From Chloroflexota bacterium (GTDB taxonomy: Bacteria; Chloroflexota; Dehalococcoidia; SM23-28-2; RBG-16-64-32): a stretch of 15,567 nt of DNA. The DNA lies in NCBI GenBank assembly GCA_005880075.1, contig VBJT01000153.1, forward strand, positions 1-15,567. Reading direction: 5' to 3'. The position numbers and the translations under genes were made by a program. Of this stretch, positions 5,949 through 13,134 are shown one piece after another; within the stretch, counting starts at the first letter, position 1, and every line of letters begins with the position of its first letter. A model generated the notes under the pieces. It ran no database searches. It was given only the letters and a program-made list of their open reading frames with translations, and was not told the DNA's origin.

Positions 5949-7274
5949 CTAGTGTTCCTCTGCGAGATAGGACCCCCACTCTTCGCCACGGCTCCAATCC
6001 AGCATGATCACTTCGATCTCTTCCCCCGGTTCGACTACATCAATTTCGGCCGGGATAAGGGTGAGGGCGTTAGCGCGCATCATAGAAGTAAGGATCCCCG
6101 AACCCTGCGCGCCGGTGAGGGATGCGTAGTGCTTGCCGCCGCGCTTGCTGACGATGCATCGCGCGAGAAAGAGCCGGGGGTCATTGCGGTTCACGATGCG
6201 CTCCTCAGCGATCGCGCGGAGGATGGGCCGACGCCAGTCGCCCTTTCCCATCATTTTCAGCATCGCCGGCCTGCCGAAGATCTCAAACGCGACCATGGCG
6301 CTGACGGGATTGCCTGGGAGGCCGATGTGGGGGATCCGCCGGCCGTCCTTTTGGAAGCAGCCGAATGCCAGTGGCTTGCCGGGCTTCATTGCGACCGTCC
6401 AGAAATCGATCTCGCCTTCGCGCGTGAGGACGTCCTTGACGATATCGTAATCACCTCGGGACACGCCGGCAGACGTAATCAGCAGGTCCGCTGCCAGGCC
6501 TTCGTGTATCTTGGCCGTCAGTTCTTTCACAGTATCCTTGGCAATACCGAGCATTAGCGGCACACCGCCGTAGCGGCGGACGAGCGCAGAAACGCTGTGA
6601 GCGTTGCTGTCGTAGATGCGAGCGCCCGACCGGGGCTGGCCGGGCTCGAGGAGCTCGTCGCCCGTCGATAATACGGCGACGGCGGGCCGCCTGATTACTT
6701 TCACGGCGGCTGTTCCTACAGAGGCGATCACACCGATTTCCGATGGCCGCAGGACGGTGCCTTTCTGGACAACCACCTGACGGGCCCGCAGATCTTCGCC
6801 GGCGCGGCGGATATTGGCGCCGGGCTGGGCGGCCTTGAGGACGTTGACTTCGGCGGCTAGCCTGCGTACTCCAGACGGCGCCGCCTGGAAGGGCTCGTCT
6901 GTTTCCTCGAAAGGGACGATTGCATCGGCGCCGGCGGGGACCGGGGCACCCGTCATAATGCGAACCGCCGCGCCCGGCTCGACGGTTCGATCGAAGGTGT
7001 AGCCGGCGGCAAGTTCGCCGATGACGCGAAGCTGGACCGGGGCTTCGGCGGTCGCCCCAGCAGTGTCCTCAGCGCGGACCGCGTAGCCATCCATCGCGGT
7101 GTTGTCCAATGGAGGAATGTCGAAGGACGAACTCACATCCTCGGCCAACACCTGCCCCAGCGCGTCTACGAGCGGCTGCTGCTCGGCCGGCAGCACTTCC
7201 ACGTAGCCGAGGATGCGGCTCAGGGCTTCCTCAATCGAGATCATGGACGGGATGGAGTTGCCGATCGCATCCAC
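5949..7274 (-). CDS. moeA: Molybdopterin molybdenumtransferase MoeA
   Basis: Inserts molybdate into adenylylated molybdopterin in the last step of molybdenum cofactor synthesis; cytoplasmic. The protein has 441 residues, close to the family norm of about 400-420. Motifs in order: DNTAMDGYA (57-65), RIMTGAPVPAGADAIVPFE (105-123), the MPT-binding-fold motifs VLSTGDEL (201-208), SAGVSRGDYD (268-277), MKPGKPLAFG (296-305) and GLPGNPVS (318-325), then a C-terminal domain IV. GTG at 7274 starts 12 bases after the stop of the upstream gene. ATG at 7244 (residue 11, ISIEEALSRI) is an equally reasonable start that matches the usual MoeA N-terminus, and neither has a strong Shine-Dalgarno. It is probably transcribed from the promoter at 7578-7605 with the small Lrp-like gene. 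No other Mo-cofactor gene is in the window. Confidence 0.95.
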   Translation of the reverse strand: MDAIGNSIPSMISIEEALSRILGYVEVLPAEQQPLVDALGQVLAEDVSSSFDIPPLDNTAMDGYAVRAEDTAGATAEAPVQLRVIGELAAGYTFDRTVEPGAAVRIMTGAPVPAGADAIVPFEETDEPFQAAPSGVRRLAAEVNVLKAAQPGANIRRAGEDLRARQVVVQKGTVLRPSEIGVIASVGTAAVKVIRRPAVAVLSTGDELLEPGQPRSGARIYDSNAHSVSALVRRYGGVPLMLGIAKDTVKELTAKIHEGLAADLLITSAGVSRGDYDIVKDVLTREGEIDFWTVAMKPGKPLAFGCFQKDGRRIPHIGLPGNPVSAMVAFEIFGRPAMLKMMGKGDWRRPILRAIAEERIVNRNDPRLFLARCIVSKRGGKHYASLTGAQGSGILTSMMRANALTLIPAEIDVVEPGEEIEVIMLDWSRGEEWGSYLAEEH

Positions 7275-7286
7275 CTCTGTCGGTTG

Positions 7287-7532
7287 CTAGCCCAAGCGCA
7301 CGACCAGACAGGTCGTCGTGCGCTGCACTCCTTCCACGCGCTGGATGCCATCCGTGATCGCCCGCCCCATCTTGTCTAGATCGTCAGAATCGAGAAGGGC
7401 GATCACGTCGTAAGGTCCAGTGACCGCATCAACGGCGACGACTGTGGCGTCCGACAGGTTTAGCTTCTTTACCCCCTCACCAACAGCATTTGCCTTTCCT
7501 ACAGCCGATTCGATCAAGACGTAAGCCCGCAT
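7287..7532 (-). CDS. Stand-alone Lrp/AsnC ligand-binding (RAM) domain protein
   Basis: 81 residues that correspond to the C-terminal effector-binding domain of Lrp/AsnC regulators without the helix-turn-helix. The strand-helix-strand layout AYVLIESAVGKANAVGEGV, then AVDAVTGPYDVIALLDSDD and GVQRTTTCLVV, is typical, and the GPYDVIA segment is the family hallmark. Such free domains form oligomers that bind amino acids or act as partners of full-length regulators. With no DNA-binding part, this one cannot be a classical repressor by itself. The start ATG (7532) is fixed by a strong ribosome site. It is the first gene of a two-gene unit with moeA, and diverges from pheS. The link to molybdenum cofactor synthesis is only positional. 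Confidence 0.88.
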   Translation of the reverse strand: MRAYVLIESAVGKANAVGEGVKKLNLSDATVVAVDAVTGPYDVIALLDSDDLDKMGRAITDGIQRVEGVQRTTTCLVVRLG

Positions 7533-7540
7533 TTGCGAAA

Positions 7541-7548
7541 TCCTCCTC
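7541..7548 (-). promoter_or_regulatory. Strong ribosome binding site of the RAM-domain gene
   Basis: On the minus strand this reads GAGGAGGA, eight bases before the ATG. It is the best Shine-Dalgarno in the window and decides the start of the 81-residue protein. Confidence 0.85.
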
Positions 7549-7577
7549 TATCGATTCAGACTTGATTGGCGCTGCAA

Positions 7578-7605
7578 ATCATATCGCGGCGCGGAAGTCT
7601 GTCAA
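7578..7605 (-). promoter_or_regulatory. Sigma-70-like promoter for the RAM-domain gene and moeA
   Basis: Read on the minus strand, a perfect TTGACA (7605-7600) is followed after 16 bases by TATGAT (7583-7578), one base off the consensus. The expected transcript start is near 7571 and gives a leader of about 40 bases that includes the Shine-Dalgarno at 7541-7548. Its -35 lies only 23 bases from the -35 of the divergent pheS promoter, so the two may influence each other. Confidence 0.75.
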
Positions 7606-7628
7606 ACACGCGGAGCCGCCGGCTCGCG

Positions 7629-7658
7629 TTGCCCGCGATTTCTTGTGCCGCCTATAAT
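7629..7658 (+). promoter_or_regulatory. Sigma-70-like promoter for pheST
   Basis: TTGCCC (7629-7634), an 18-base spacer and a perfect TATAAT (7653-7658). The expected transcript start is near 7665, leaving a leader of about 33 bases before the pheS ATG. That is too short for a T-box or a pheM-type attenuator, so pheST does not seem to be controlled by tRNA-Phe here. The -35 box is the same as in the promoter at 449-477. Confidence 0.75.
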
Positions 7659-7697
7659 ATGCCATGCTAGACTGCCCTTCGGTCCCTATCGAACGAG

Positions 7698-8744
7698 ATG
7701 ACTTCGGTGTCAGACCCTATCTCCGAAATCGAAGACTCTGCTGTGCGAGAGCTAGGCGGGGTAGGCGACTCCTCACAGCTCGAGGCGTGGCGACATGCGT
7801 ATCTCGGCCGCAAGGGCAAGCTGACACTCGTCCTGAGAGGATTGGCGGACCTGCCGCTGGAGGAGCGACGAAGTCTGGGGGCGGAGGCAAACCGCATCAA
7901 GCTGCGACTGGAAGCTGCATATGAGGACCAACTGGCTCGCCTCGAACAAGACCGTCTGGCGAAAGTCACAGAGGGAGAGCGGTTGGATGTGACGCTGCCG
8001 GGATCGCCCCTTCCGCGCGGGGGACTACACCCAATCACTCAGACTCTCCGAGACGTTCTCAAGGCGTTCGAAAACCTGGGGTTCCAGGTGGTAGAGGGCC
8101 CCGAAATTGAGTGGGACCACTACAACTTCGAGGCCCTTCGCATCCCGGCTGATCACCCGGCCCGCGACATGTGGGATACCCTGTGGATCGATCACGAGCG
8201 CGATGGCAAGCGTTCCATGCTTTTGCGGACGCATACCTCGCCTAATCAGATCCGGATAATGGAACGCACGCAGCCGCCGATTCGCGTCGTTGTGCCGGGA
8301 AAATGCTACCGGTTCGAGGCGACGGACCCGACGCACGAGTGGATGATGACCCAGGTGGAGGGCCTGGCGATTGATGATGGAATAAGCATGGCCGACCTGA
8401 AAGGCACGCTGGCCGAATTCGCGCGGCGGATCTTCGGAGAAGAGCGCAGGGTTGCGTTCCGCTGCGACTATTTTCCGTTCGTTGAGCCCGGGATGGAACT
8501 GCGGATTGACTGCTTCATTTGCCGGGGCGAGGGCTGCCGCACGTGCGGCCGTACCGGCTGGATCGAGATTCTCGGCGCGGGCATGGTCCATCCCGAGATC
8601 ATCGCCAATGCCGGCTATGATCCCGACCGCTACACCGGCTTCGCATTTGGCCTGGGAGTAGAGCGCATCGCGCTGCTTCGCCACGGCGTTGATGACATCC
8701 GTCACTTCTACGCGAACGACTTGCGCTTCCTGCAGCAGTTCTGA
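7698..8744 (+). CDS. pheS: Phenylalanine--tRNA ligase alpha subunit
   Basis: Catalytic subunit of the (alpha-beta)2 synthetase that charges tRNA-Phe with phenylalanine. The 348 residues match the usual length. An N-terminal helical coiled arm (about 20-95) for tRNA contact includes YLGRKGKLT. The class II core follows: GFQVVEGPEIEWDHYNFEAL, the motif 2 region with PGKCYRFEATDPTHEWMMTQ, and motif 3 FGLGVERIALLRHG near the C-terminus. An insertion holds four cysteines (C272, C275, C280, C283) in a CxxC-x4-CxxC array that could bind zinc and is seen in a subset of bacterial PheS proteins. ATG at 7698 is the start: an earlier ATG at 7664 is in another frame. The Shine-Dalgarno is weak. It forms an operon with pheT 11 bases downstream. 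Confidence 0.97.
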   Translation: MTSVSDPISEIEDSAVRELGGVGDSSQLEAWRHAYLGRKGKLTLVLRGLADLPLEERRSLGAEANRIKLRLEAAYEDQLARLEQDRLAKVTEGERLDVTLPGSPLPRGGLHPITQTLRDVLKAFENLGFQVVEGPEIEWDHYNFEALRIPADHPARDMWDTLWIDHERDGKRSMLLRTHTSPNQIRIMERTQPPIRVVVPGKCYRFEATDPTHEWMMTQVEGLAIDDGISMADLKGTLAEFARRIFGEERRVAFRCDYFPFVEPGMELRIDCFICRGEGCRTCGRTGWIEILGAGMVHPEIIANAGYDPDRYTGFAFGLGVERIALLRHGVDDIRHFYANDLRFLQQF

Positions 8745-8755
8745 CACATCTCTTG

Positions 8756-11164
8756 ATGCGAATACCGCTGCGCTGGCTGGCCGACTATGTTGACATCAAG
8801 CTGCCAATCGAAGAGCTTGCGCGTCGCCTGACGACGGCGGGCGTGGAGGTCGGGGAAATCATCTCATCTGCGGGCGAGTGGGACGGCGTGTCGGTAGCCG
8901 AGGTCGTGGAGGTGGAGAAACACCCGAACGCGGACCGGTTGACGCTGGTAACGGTGCATCTGGGGAATGACCGCTTCGAGAGGGTGGTATGCGGCGCACC
9001 AAATGTCGCGGTTGGCCAGAAGGTGGCATTCGCGCCAGAAGGCACGCGCCTTATCGACGGTCATACGGGTGAGCCGACGGTGCTCAGGCGAGCGAAGATA
9101 CGAGGCGTCGAATCAGCCGGCATGATCCTTTCCGAGAAGGAACTGCGAATCTCAGATTCTCACGAAGGGATACTGATGCTGCCGGAGAACGCGCCGGTGG
9201 GCGAGCCACTTGCCTCGGTCCTCGGCGAGACGGTCTTCGATCTCGACCTGACGCCGAACCGGCCGGACCTGCTTTCCGTCCTCGGTGTTGCACGTGAAGT
9301 TGGAGCCCTCAGTGGGAGCAAGGTGAGGGATCCTTCCGTGGTATATGAGGCTACCGGCGAGCGGATCAAGGGACGCGTCCAAGTAGACGTACTTGACCGC
9401 GACCTTTGCCCCAGATATGTTGCTGCGCTGATAGAGGATCTGAAGATGGACGAATCTCCCCTGTGGATGCAGCAGCGTCTAATTGCGGCCGGGATGCGTC
9501 CCATCAACAACGTTGTCGACATAACCAACTACGTCATGCTGGAGACGGGGCAGCCTCTGCACGCCTTCGACTACGCCAGGCTGAAGGAGCGGCGGATTGT
9601 CGTGAGGCGGGCAAGGCCCGGCGAACGGCTTAATCTTCTCGATGGTACTGAGCGAGAGCTGTCCCCGGAGATGCTGGTTATCGCGGACGCCGAGGATGCG
9701 GTGGGTGTGGCCGGTGTGATAGGAGGCGCCGAAAGCGAAGTGACGGAGGAGACGCGGGCGGTGCTCCTAGAGTCGGCTAATTTCAGCGCGACTAGCATCC
9801 GGCGGACGCGCCAGGCGCTGAAAGTCGAGACCGACGCCTCCAGGCGATTCGAGAAAGGGCTGAGTGTCCACCTCCCACTCATCGCCTCGCAACGAGCAGT
9901 GAAACTCATGGTCGAAGTTTGCGGGGGGCGAGCGGCGCAGGGGCTCATCGATGTGACAGCCATCAAGCCAAAGGACATTCGCGTAACACTGACGCAAGAG
10001 CGTCTCGAGCGGGTACTCGGAGTCGAGCTGCCTTCGGGTGAGGTGCGCCGAGTCCTGGAAGGACTGGGGTTTGGCTGCCGTTGGGTCCCGCCGGACCGCT
10101 TTATCGTAAGGGTCCCCTACTGGCGGACCGATGTATCGATTGCCGATGATGTCGTGGAGGAAGTGGCTCGAATTGTGGGCTACGATGAATTGCCGACGAC
10201 GCAGCTTCGGGGCGAGATCCCAGCGGTACAGAGGCAGCCGATACGCGAGCTGAGGGAGAGGGTGCGGCAGGCGCTGGCCGTTTCGGGGCTGCGCGAGGTA
10301 ATCACTTACTCGCTGACCGACCTGCCGACGCTTCAGAAGGTGCTTCCTCCTGAAGAGCTTGCCACGACGCCCCCCCTTCGAGTCGCGAACCCGATGAGCC
10401 GGGAGTTCGAGTATGCGCGGACGACCTTACGCGGCTCAATTCTCCAAACACTGACGAAGCACATTCGCGTGTCGGGCGGCCGATTGATCTCGGTGTTCGA
10501 GACAGGCCGCGTGTACCTGCGGAACGACAATGACCTGCCGCATGAGGTGGAGACTGTTTGCGCGGCCCTATGCGGGCGCAAGCCGGACCGCTGGGGCCAG
10601 CCAACCGGAGGTCCGGCCGGCTTCTTCGAAGCGAAGGCGCACCTTGAGCACCTTCTCGCCGACCTCCGTGTAGCCGCCGAATACCGAGAAGCGGTCGAGC
10701 ACCCGTACCTCCCAGGCCGCACCGCTAAAGTGGCGATAGACGGCAGGCGGGTGGGTCTTCTGGGAGAGCTGCACCCAAGCGTGGCGGCTTCTTTCGAAAT
10801 CAAGCAAGACGTTGCTATGTTCGAAGTTGACCTCGAGGCAGTAATGCCGCACGTGCCAGAGATAGTCCATTACAAACCGATCTCGCCATACCCATTGGTA
10901 AAAGAGGACCTAGCGGTAATCGTCGATGAGGACACCCCAGCCGGCCGCGTGATCAGCGTGATAGAGGATTCCAATCTAGTGCACTCTGTTTCGATCTTCG
11001 ATGTCTATACGGGCCAGCCCATACCGAAGAGGAAGAAGTCCCTGGCGTTTTCGATCTCGTTCCAGTCGGGCGATAGAACGCTGACTGATGAGGATGTCGC
11101 CGAGGAGCGAAAACGGATAGTCGCGCGACTTGGCCGGGAGCTGGGCGCCACGTTACGAGCTTGA
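8756..11164 (+). CDS. pheT: Phenylalanine--tRNA ligase beta subunit
   Basis: Non-catalytic partner of PheS, with tRNA-binding and editing domains. The protein has 802 residues from ATG 8756; a TTG directly before it also keeps the frame. Domains in order: the N-terminal segment MRIPLRWLADYV; an EMAP/OB-fold tRNA-binding domain at about 40-150 (VEVEKHPNADRLTLVTV, VVCGAPNVAVGQKVAFAPEG); the B3/B4 editing domain (LTPNRPDLLSVLGVAREVG up to about 390, with TNYVMLETGQPLHAFD); B5 with VEEVARIVGYDELP; the class II-like core; and the C-terminal anticodon-binding ferredoxin-like domain (YPLVKEDLAVIVDED to DEDVAEERKRIVARLG). The gene is complete and intact. It converges with the PurN-like gene across 17 bases, in which I see no terminator. 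Confidence 0.97.
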   Translation: MRIPLRWLADYVDIKLPIEELARRLTTAGVEVGEIISSAGEWDGVSVAEVVEVEKHPNADRLTLVTVHLGNDRFERVVCGAPNVAVGQKVAFAPEGTRLIDGHTGEPTVLRRAKIRGVESAGMILSEKELRISDSHEGILMLPENAPVGEPLASVLGETVFDLDLTPNRPDLLSVLGVAREVGALSGSKVRDPSVVYEATGERIKGRVQVDVLDRDLCPRYVAALIEDLKMDESPLWMQQRLIAAGMRPINNVVDITNYVMLETGQPLHAFDYARLKERRIVVRRARPGERLNLLDGTERELSPEMLVIADAEDAVGVAGVIGGAESEVTEETRAVLLESANFSATSIRRTRQALKVETDASRRFEKGLSVHLPLIASQRAVKLMVEVCGGRAAQGLIDVTAIKPKDIRVTLTQERLERVLGVELPSGEVRRVLEGLGFGCRWVPPDRFIVRVPYWRTDVSIADDVVEEVARIVGYDELPTTQLRGEIPAVQRQPIRELRERVRQALAVSGLREVITYSLTDLPTLQKVLPPEELATTPPLRVANPMSREFEYARTTLRGSILQTLTKHIRVSGGRLISVFETGRVYLRNDNDLPHEVETVCAALCGRKPDRWGQPTGGPAGFFEAKAHLEHLLADLRVAAEYREAVEHPYLPGRTAKVAIDGRRVGLLGELHPSVAASFEIKQDVAMFEVDLEAVMPHVPEIVHYKPISPYPLVKEDLAVIVDEDTPAGRVISVIEDSNLVHSVSIFDVYTGQPIPKRKKSLAFSISFQSGDRTLTDEDVAEERKRIVARLGRELGATLRA

Positions 11165-11181
11165 ATAAGCCTCGGCCGTTC

Positions 11182-12009
11182 CTAAGCGGGTGTCTCGGCG
11201 ACTACGCGCTCGATTTCCCGCGTCAGATCGGCAGGGGGAATGGGGTTGCCGGCCGCATCAGTTGGCTGCTTCTCAGCGATGCAAATGCGACGATCGGCGA
11301 GGGCGCGAAGAGTTTCGATGACGAGCGGGACTTCGCGGGCGACGCCCTGGTGCCGGATCTCGGCGAAGAGCGCATTTGCTTCGGCTTCTGCCGCCTTGAT
11401 GTCTTCGACAGTACGGGCTTCCACATCCCGCCAAAGCGAGTCGAAAGAGGGGCCCCGGAGCGCATAACTGCAAAACGTTACCGGCGGGCCTTCGTCGAGT
11501 TCCGGGGTGGCGAGATGCATCATTACGCCGGCCCGTTGCGCACGCGTCTCGATGAGTTGCCAGATGACGTCCTGCCAGATGCCTTTCGGGCCGCCGGGAG
11601 CAGCCGGGTGGAGGTTCAGGAGATCATACTGGCTTAAAAATAGCTCCGTAAAGATGAGCATGTAGCCGGCGAGGACGCCGATATCGAAGGGATAAGGCTC
11701 GAGCAGGCGCATGGCCTCACGGTCGTATTCGCTACGCCACTCAGGGAGCAGCTCGCCTTTGAGAACGGGCTTTTCGCCTCGACGACGACGAAATTCGCGA
11801 GAGGACAGAGAGACGAGCGGTGCGCCGGAGCCGCGGACCTGCTCGAGGAAGAGGTCGGTGTTCTCATCTTCGCCTGGGTTGCGGTTGCAGAAGACGACGG
11901 CAATGCGGGCATCGAGGCGTCCAGAGGCTATCTCATCTTGTACGGCGGCGAGGAGCCTGCGAGAACCCGGGCCGCGCCCCGTCGAGAACCAGCCGATGTC
12001 GAGTGTCAT
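11182..12009 (-). CDS. PurN-like formyltransferase of unassigned substrate
   Basis: The protein has 275 residues, clearly longer than PurN (about 200). It has the formyltransferase fold that uses 10-formyl-tetrahydrofolate. The three catalytic residues of glycinamide ribonucleotide transformylase are present: Asn132 and His134 in LLNLHPAAPGG, and Asp172 in ATPELDEGPPV. The N-terminal loop STGRGPGSRRLL (9-20) resembles the phosphate-binding GSGSNL loop of PurN, and CNRNPGEDENTD matches the next PurN strand and loop. A C-terminal extension of about 60 residues follows the catalytic part. It may be the PurN of this organism or a relative acting on another amine. The absence of other purine genes leaves this open. 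The ATG overlaps the stop of the PHP gene (ATGA), so the two are translationally coupled. Confidence 0.75.
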   Translation of the reverse strand: MTLDIGWFSTGRGPGSRRLLAAVQDEIASGRLDARIAVVFCNRNPGEDENTDLFLEQVRGSGAPLVSLSSREFRRRRGEKPVLKGELLPEWRSEYDREAMRLLEPYPFDIGVLAGYMLIFTELFLSQYDLLNLHPAAPGGPKGIWQDVIWQLIETRAQRAGVMMHLATPELDEGPPVTFCSYALRGPSFDSLWRDVEARTVEDIKAAEAEANALFAEIRHQGVAREVPLVIETLRALADRRICIAEKQPTDAAGNPIPPADLTREIERVVAETPA

Positions 12010-12695
12010 GCGGGTTTCCAGCCTAGGGCCCGACGGAGATAGGCGTAGCGGCTGATGAGGTGAACGAGCGGTGACGAGAGGCGACCGGTCAGGCGTCCCC
12101 TACGGAGGGCGGCGATGAAATCGCGGGGGCCTTCGAACGGCGGCATCTCAACGTGGACACGGGCGACTTCCGATGAAGAGTGAGCGTCGCTGCCGGCGGT
12201 TACCGGAAGACCATGTTCAGAGGCGAACGCCCGGGCCTTGCCGTTGTGTGAGGAGAAGACCATGCGGGCGTTCAGGGCCTCGATGAAGTCGATCTGATCG
12301 ATTAGGGCGAGCAGAACATCTTCGCGGAGTGCCGAGCGAAGTGAGTCGAAGGGGTGGGGAACGCCGACGATGCCGCCTTGATGCTTGATGCGCGCGATTG
12401 TTTCGGAGGCCGGGAGGTCGCGTGGGATGTCTTCTGAGAGGAATAAGCCAAGGATTTCGCCGTCGGCGCTCTTGACCTCTTCACCGATGATGACCGAGAA
12501 GTCGGCGATCTCACGGACGGCGAGGGCTCCCCGGATCGTGTTGTGGTCGGTAATGGCCGCCGTGGTGAGACCTCGGCGGCGTGCCTCATGGACGAACTGT
12601 CTGGGTGCGAGGATGCTGTCGGGCGAGTAGTGCGTATGGTTGTGGAAGTCGGCGCGGATGAGTCGCTTGGACGGAGGCGTATTTGGCCCGCTCAT
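12006..12695 (-). CDS. PHP-domain metal-dependent phosphoesterase
   Basis: Compact 229-residue PHP protein, a trinuclear-metal hydrolase of phosphate esters. The four metal-binding motifs are present: DFHNHTHYSPDS (His18, His20, Asp25), TDHNT (Asp50, His51), GEEV (Glu72) with VPHPFD (His114), and GSDAH near the end (Asp170, His172). The whole protein is the PHP domain plus a short tail, like the YciV/TrpH group (nucleotide or oligoribonucleotide phosphatases) and histidinol-phosphatase relatives. No polymerase or other domain is attached. The ATG has AAGGA directly abutting it, closer than ideal, but no other in-frame start precedes the metal motif. It overlaps the PurN-like gene by four bases, suggesting linked function. 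Substrate unknown. Confidence 0.85.
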   Translation of the reverse strand: MSGPNTPPSKRLIRADFHNHTHYSPDSILAPRQFVHEARRRGLTTAAITDHNTIRGALAVREIADFSVIIGEEVKSADGEILGLFLSEDIPRDLPASETIARIKHQGGIVGVPHPFDSLRSALREDVLLALIDQIDFIEALNARMVFSSHNGKARAFASEHGLPVTAGSDAHSSSEVARVHVEMPPFEGPRDFIAALRRGRLTGRLSSPLVHLISRYAYLRRALGWKPA

Positions 12696-12711
12696 TCCTT
12701 CGATACATCAT

Positions 12712-12729
12712 GCCGCGGTAAATCGCGGC
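12712..12729. repeat. Palindrome GCCGCG-gtaaat-CGCGGC
   Basis: Perfect six-base arms (12712-12717 and 12724-12729) around a six-base loop, about 17 bases before the PHP start. The core resembles a CCGCGATAAATCGCGG-type palindrome that I recall from intergenic repeats in environmental Chloroflexota. That recollection was not checked. In the RNA it could form a hairpin close to the PHP ribosome site. Confidence 0.5.
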
Positions 12730-12740
12730 GCATAGGCGAG

Positions 12741-12750
12741 CAAACGTTTG
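12741..12750. repeat. Perfect palindrome CAAACGTTTG
   Basis: A ten-base perfect palindrome in the xseB-PHP gap, between the other two repeat modules. It may be part of the same repeat unit or a protein-binding site. Nothing more can be said from sequence. Confidence 0.4.
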
Positions 12751-12765
12751 GCTGCTTGTCGGGTG

Positions 12766-12827
12766 TTGAGATTCCTCGCCACGACCCCGCTGCCGCCACT
12801 CCCCACCCCACGAGCTCGAAATGACAG
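12766..12827 (-). repeat. Dispersed-repeat-like element (TGTCATTTCGAGC ... GCGAGGAATCTC)
   Basis: On the minus strand the ends read TGTCATTTCGAGC and GCGAGGAATCTCAA, with a G-rich stretch between them. The two ends match an intergenic element of the form TGTCATTCCGAGCG...GCGAGGAATCTC, which I recall as very widespread in bacterial genomes. The middle here is longer and G-rich. It lies just downstream of the xseB stop. The identification rests on recall, not on a search. Confidence 0.45.
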
Positions 12828-12837
12828 AATTGGCTCT

Positions 12838-13134
12838 TCATTCGAGGGGGAGTTCGTCCCGAGCGGGCTCGGATTCGGAATCGGGTGTGTATTCGGAAGC
12901 TTCCTCGCGGATGGCGCTGAGGCCATCGGTGAACGACTCCTGGAGGCGCGTGATGCGCAGTTCGGCCTGCTGGAGAAGCTCTTGACAGCGCCGCGCGAGA
13001 TTCATGCCTTCCTCGTAGAGCGAGAGCGATTCTTCCAGACTGAGGCCGCCCTGTTCGAGTTTTGTGACCGCTTCCTCCAGCCGGCTGTATAGCGCCTCGA
13101 AGCCCTCATCTTTGGAAGGCTGCTTAGAAGCCAT
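12838..13134 (-). CDS. xseB: Exodeoxyribonuclease VII small subunit
   Basis: Small subunit of exonuclease VII, which degrades single-stranded DNA to oligonucleotides in mismatch and crosslink repair. The protein has 98 residues. The helical core FEALYSRLEEAVTKLEQGGLSLEESLSLYEEGM (about 12-44) is the family signature, followed by LARRCQELLQQAELRITRL. The acidic tail after about residue 70 (EEASEYTPDSESEPARDELPLE, split here by the reader at will) is longer than in E. coli, where the protein has about 80 residues. The start ATG at 13134 lies inside xseA, overlapping it by 11 bases, with no strong Shine-Dalgarno, so expression probably depends on translation of xseA. This keeps subunit ratios coupled. 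Confidence 0.95.
   Translation of the reverse strand: MASKQPSKDEGFEALYSRLEEAVTKLEQGGLSLEESLSLYEEGMNLARRCQELLQQAELRITRLQESFTDGLSAIREEASEYTPDSESEPARDELPLE

Noticed and set aside
5747..5989. Minus-strand 80-codon frame over the Flp-like region and the moeA end
   Set aside because: It has no family features and overlaps the end of moeA. The plus-strand frame has a ribosome site and a recognisable motif.
5952..6557. Plus-strand 201-codon frame opposite moeA
   Set aside because: A shadow of moeA, which has all its motifs intact on the minus strand.
7664..7924. Plus-strand frame starting at the ATG just after the pheS promoter
   Set aside because: It overlaps pheS in another frame and is Arg/Gly-rich without motifs. 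It could be imagined as a leader peptide but has no run of Phe codons.
8025..8747. Minus-strand 240-codon frame opposite pheS
   Set aside because: A shadow of pheS with no recognisable features.
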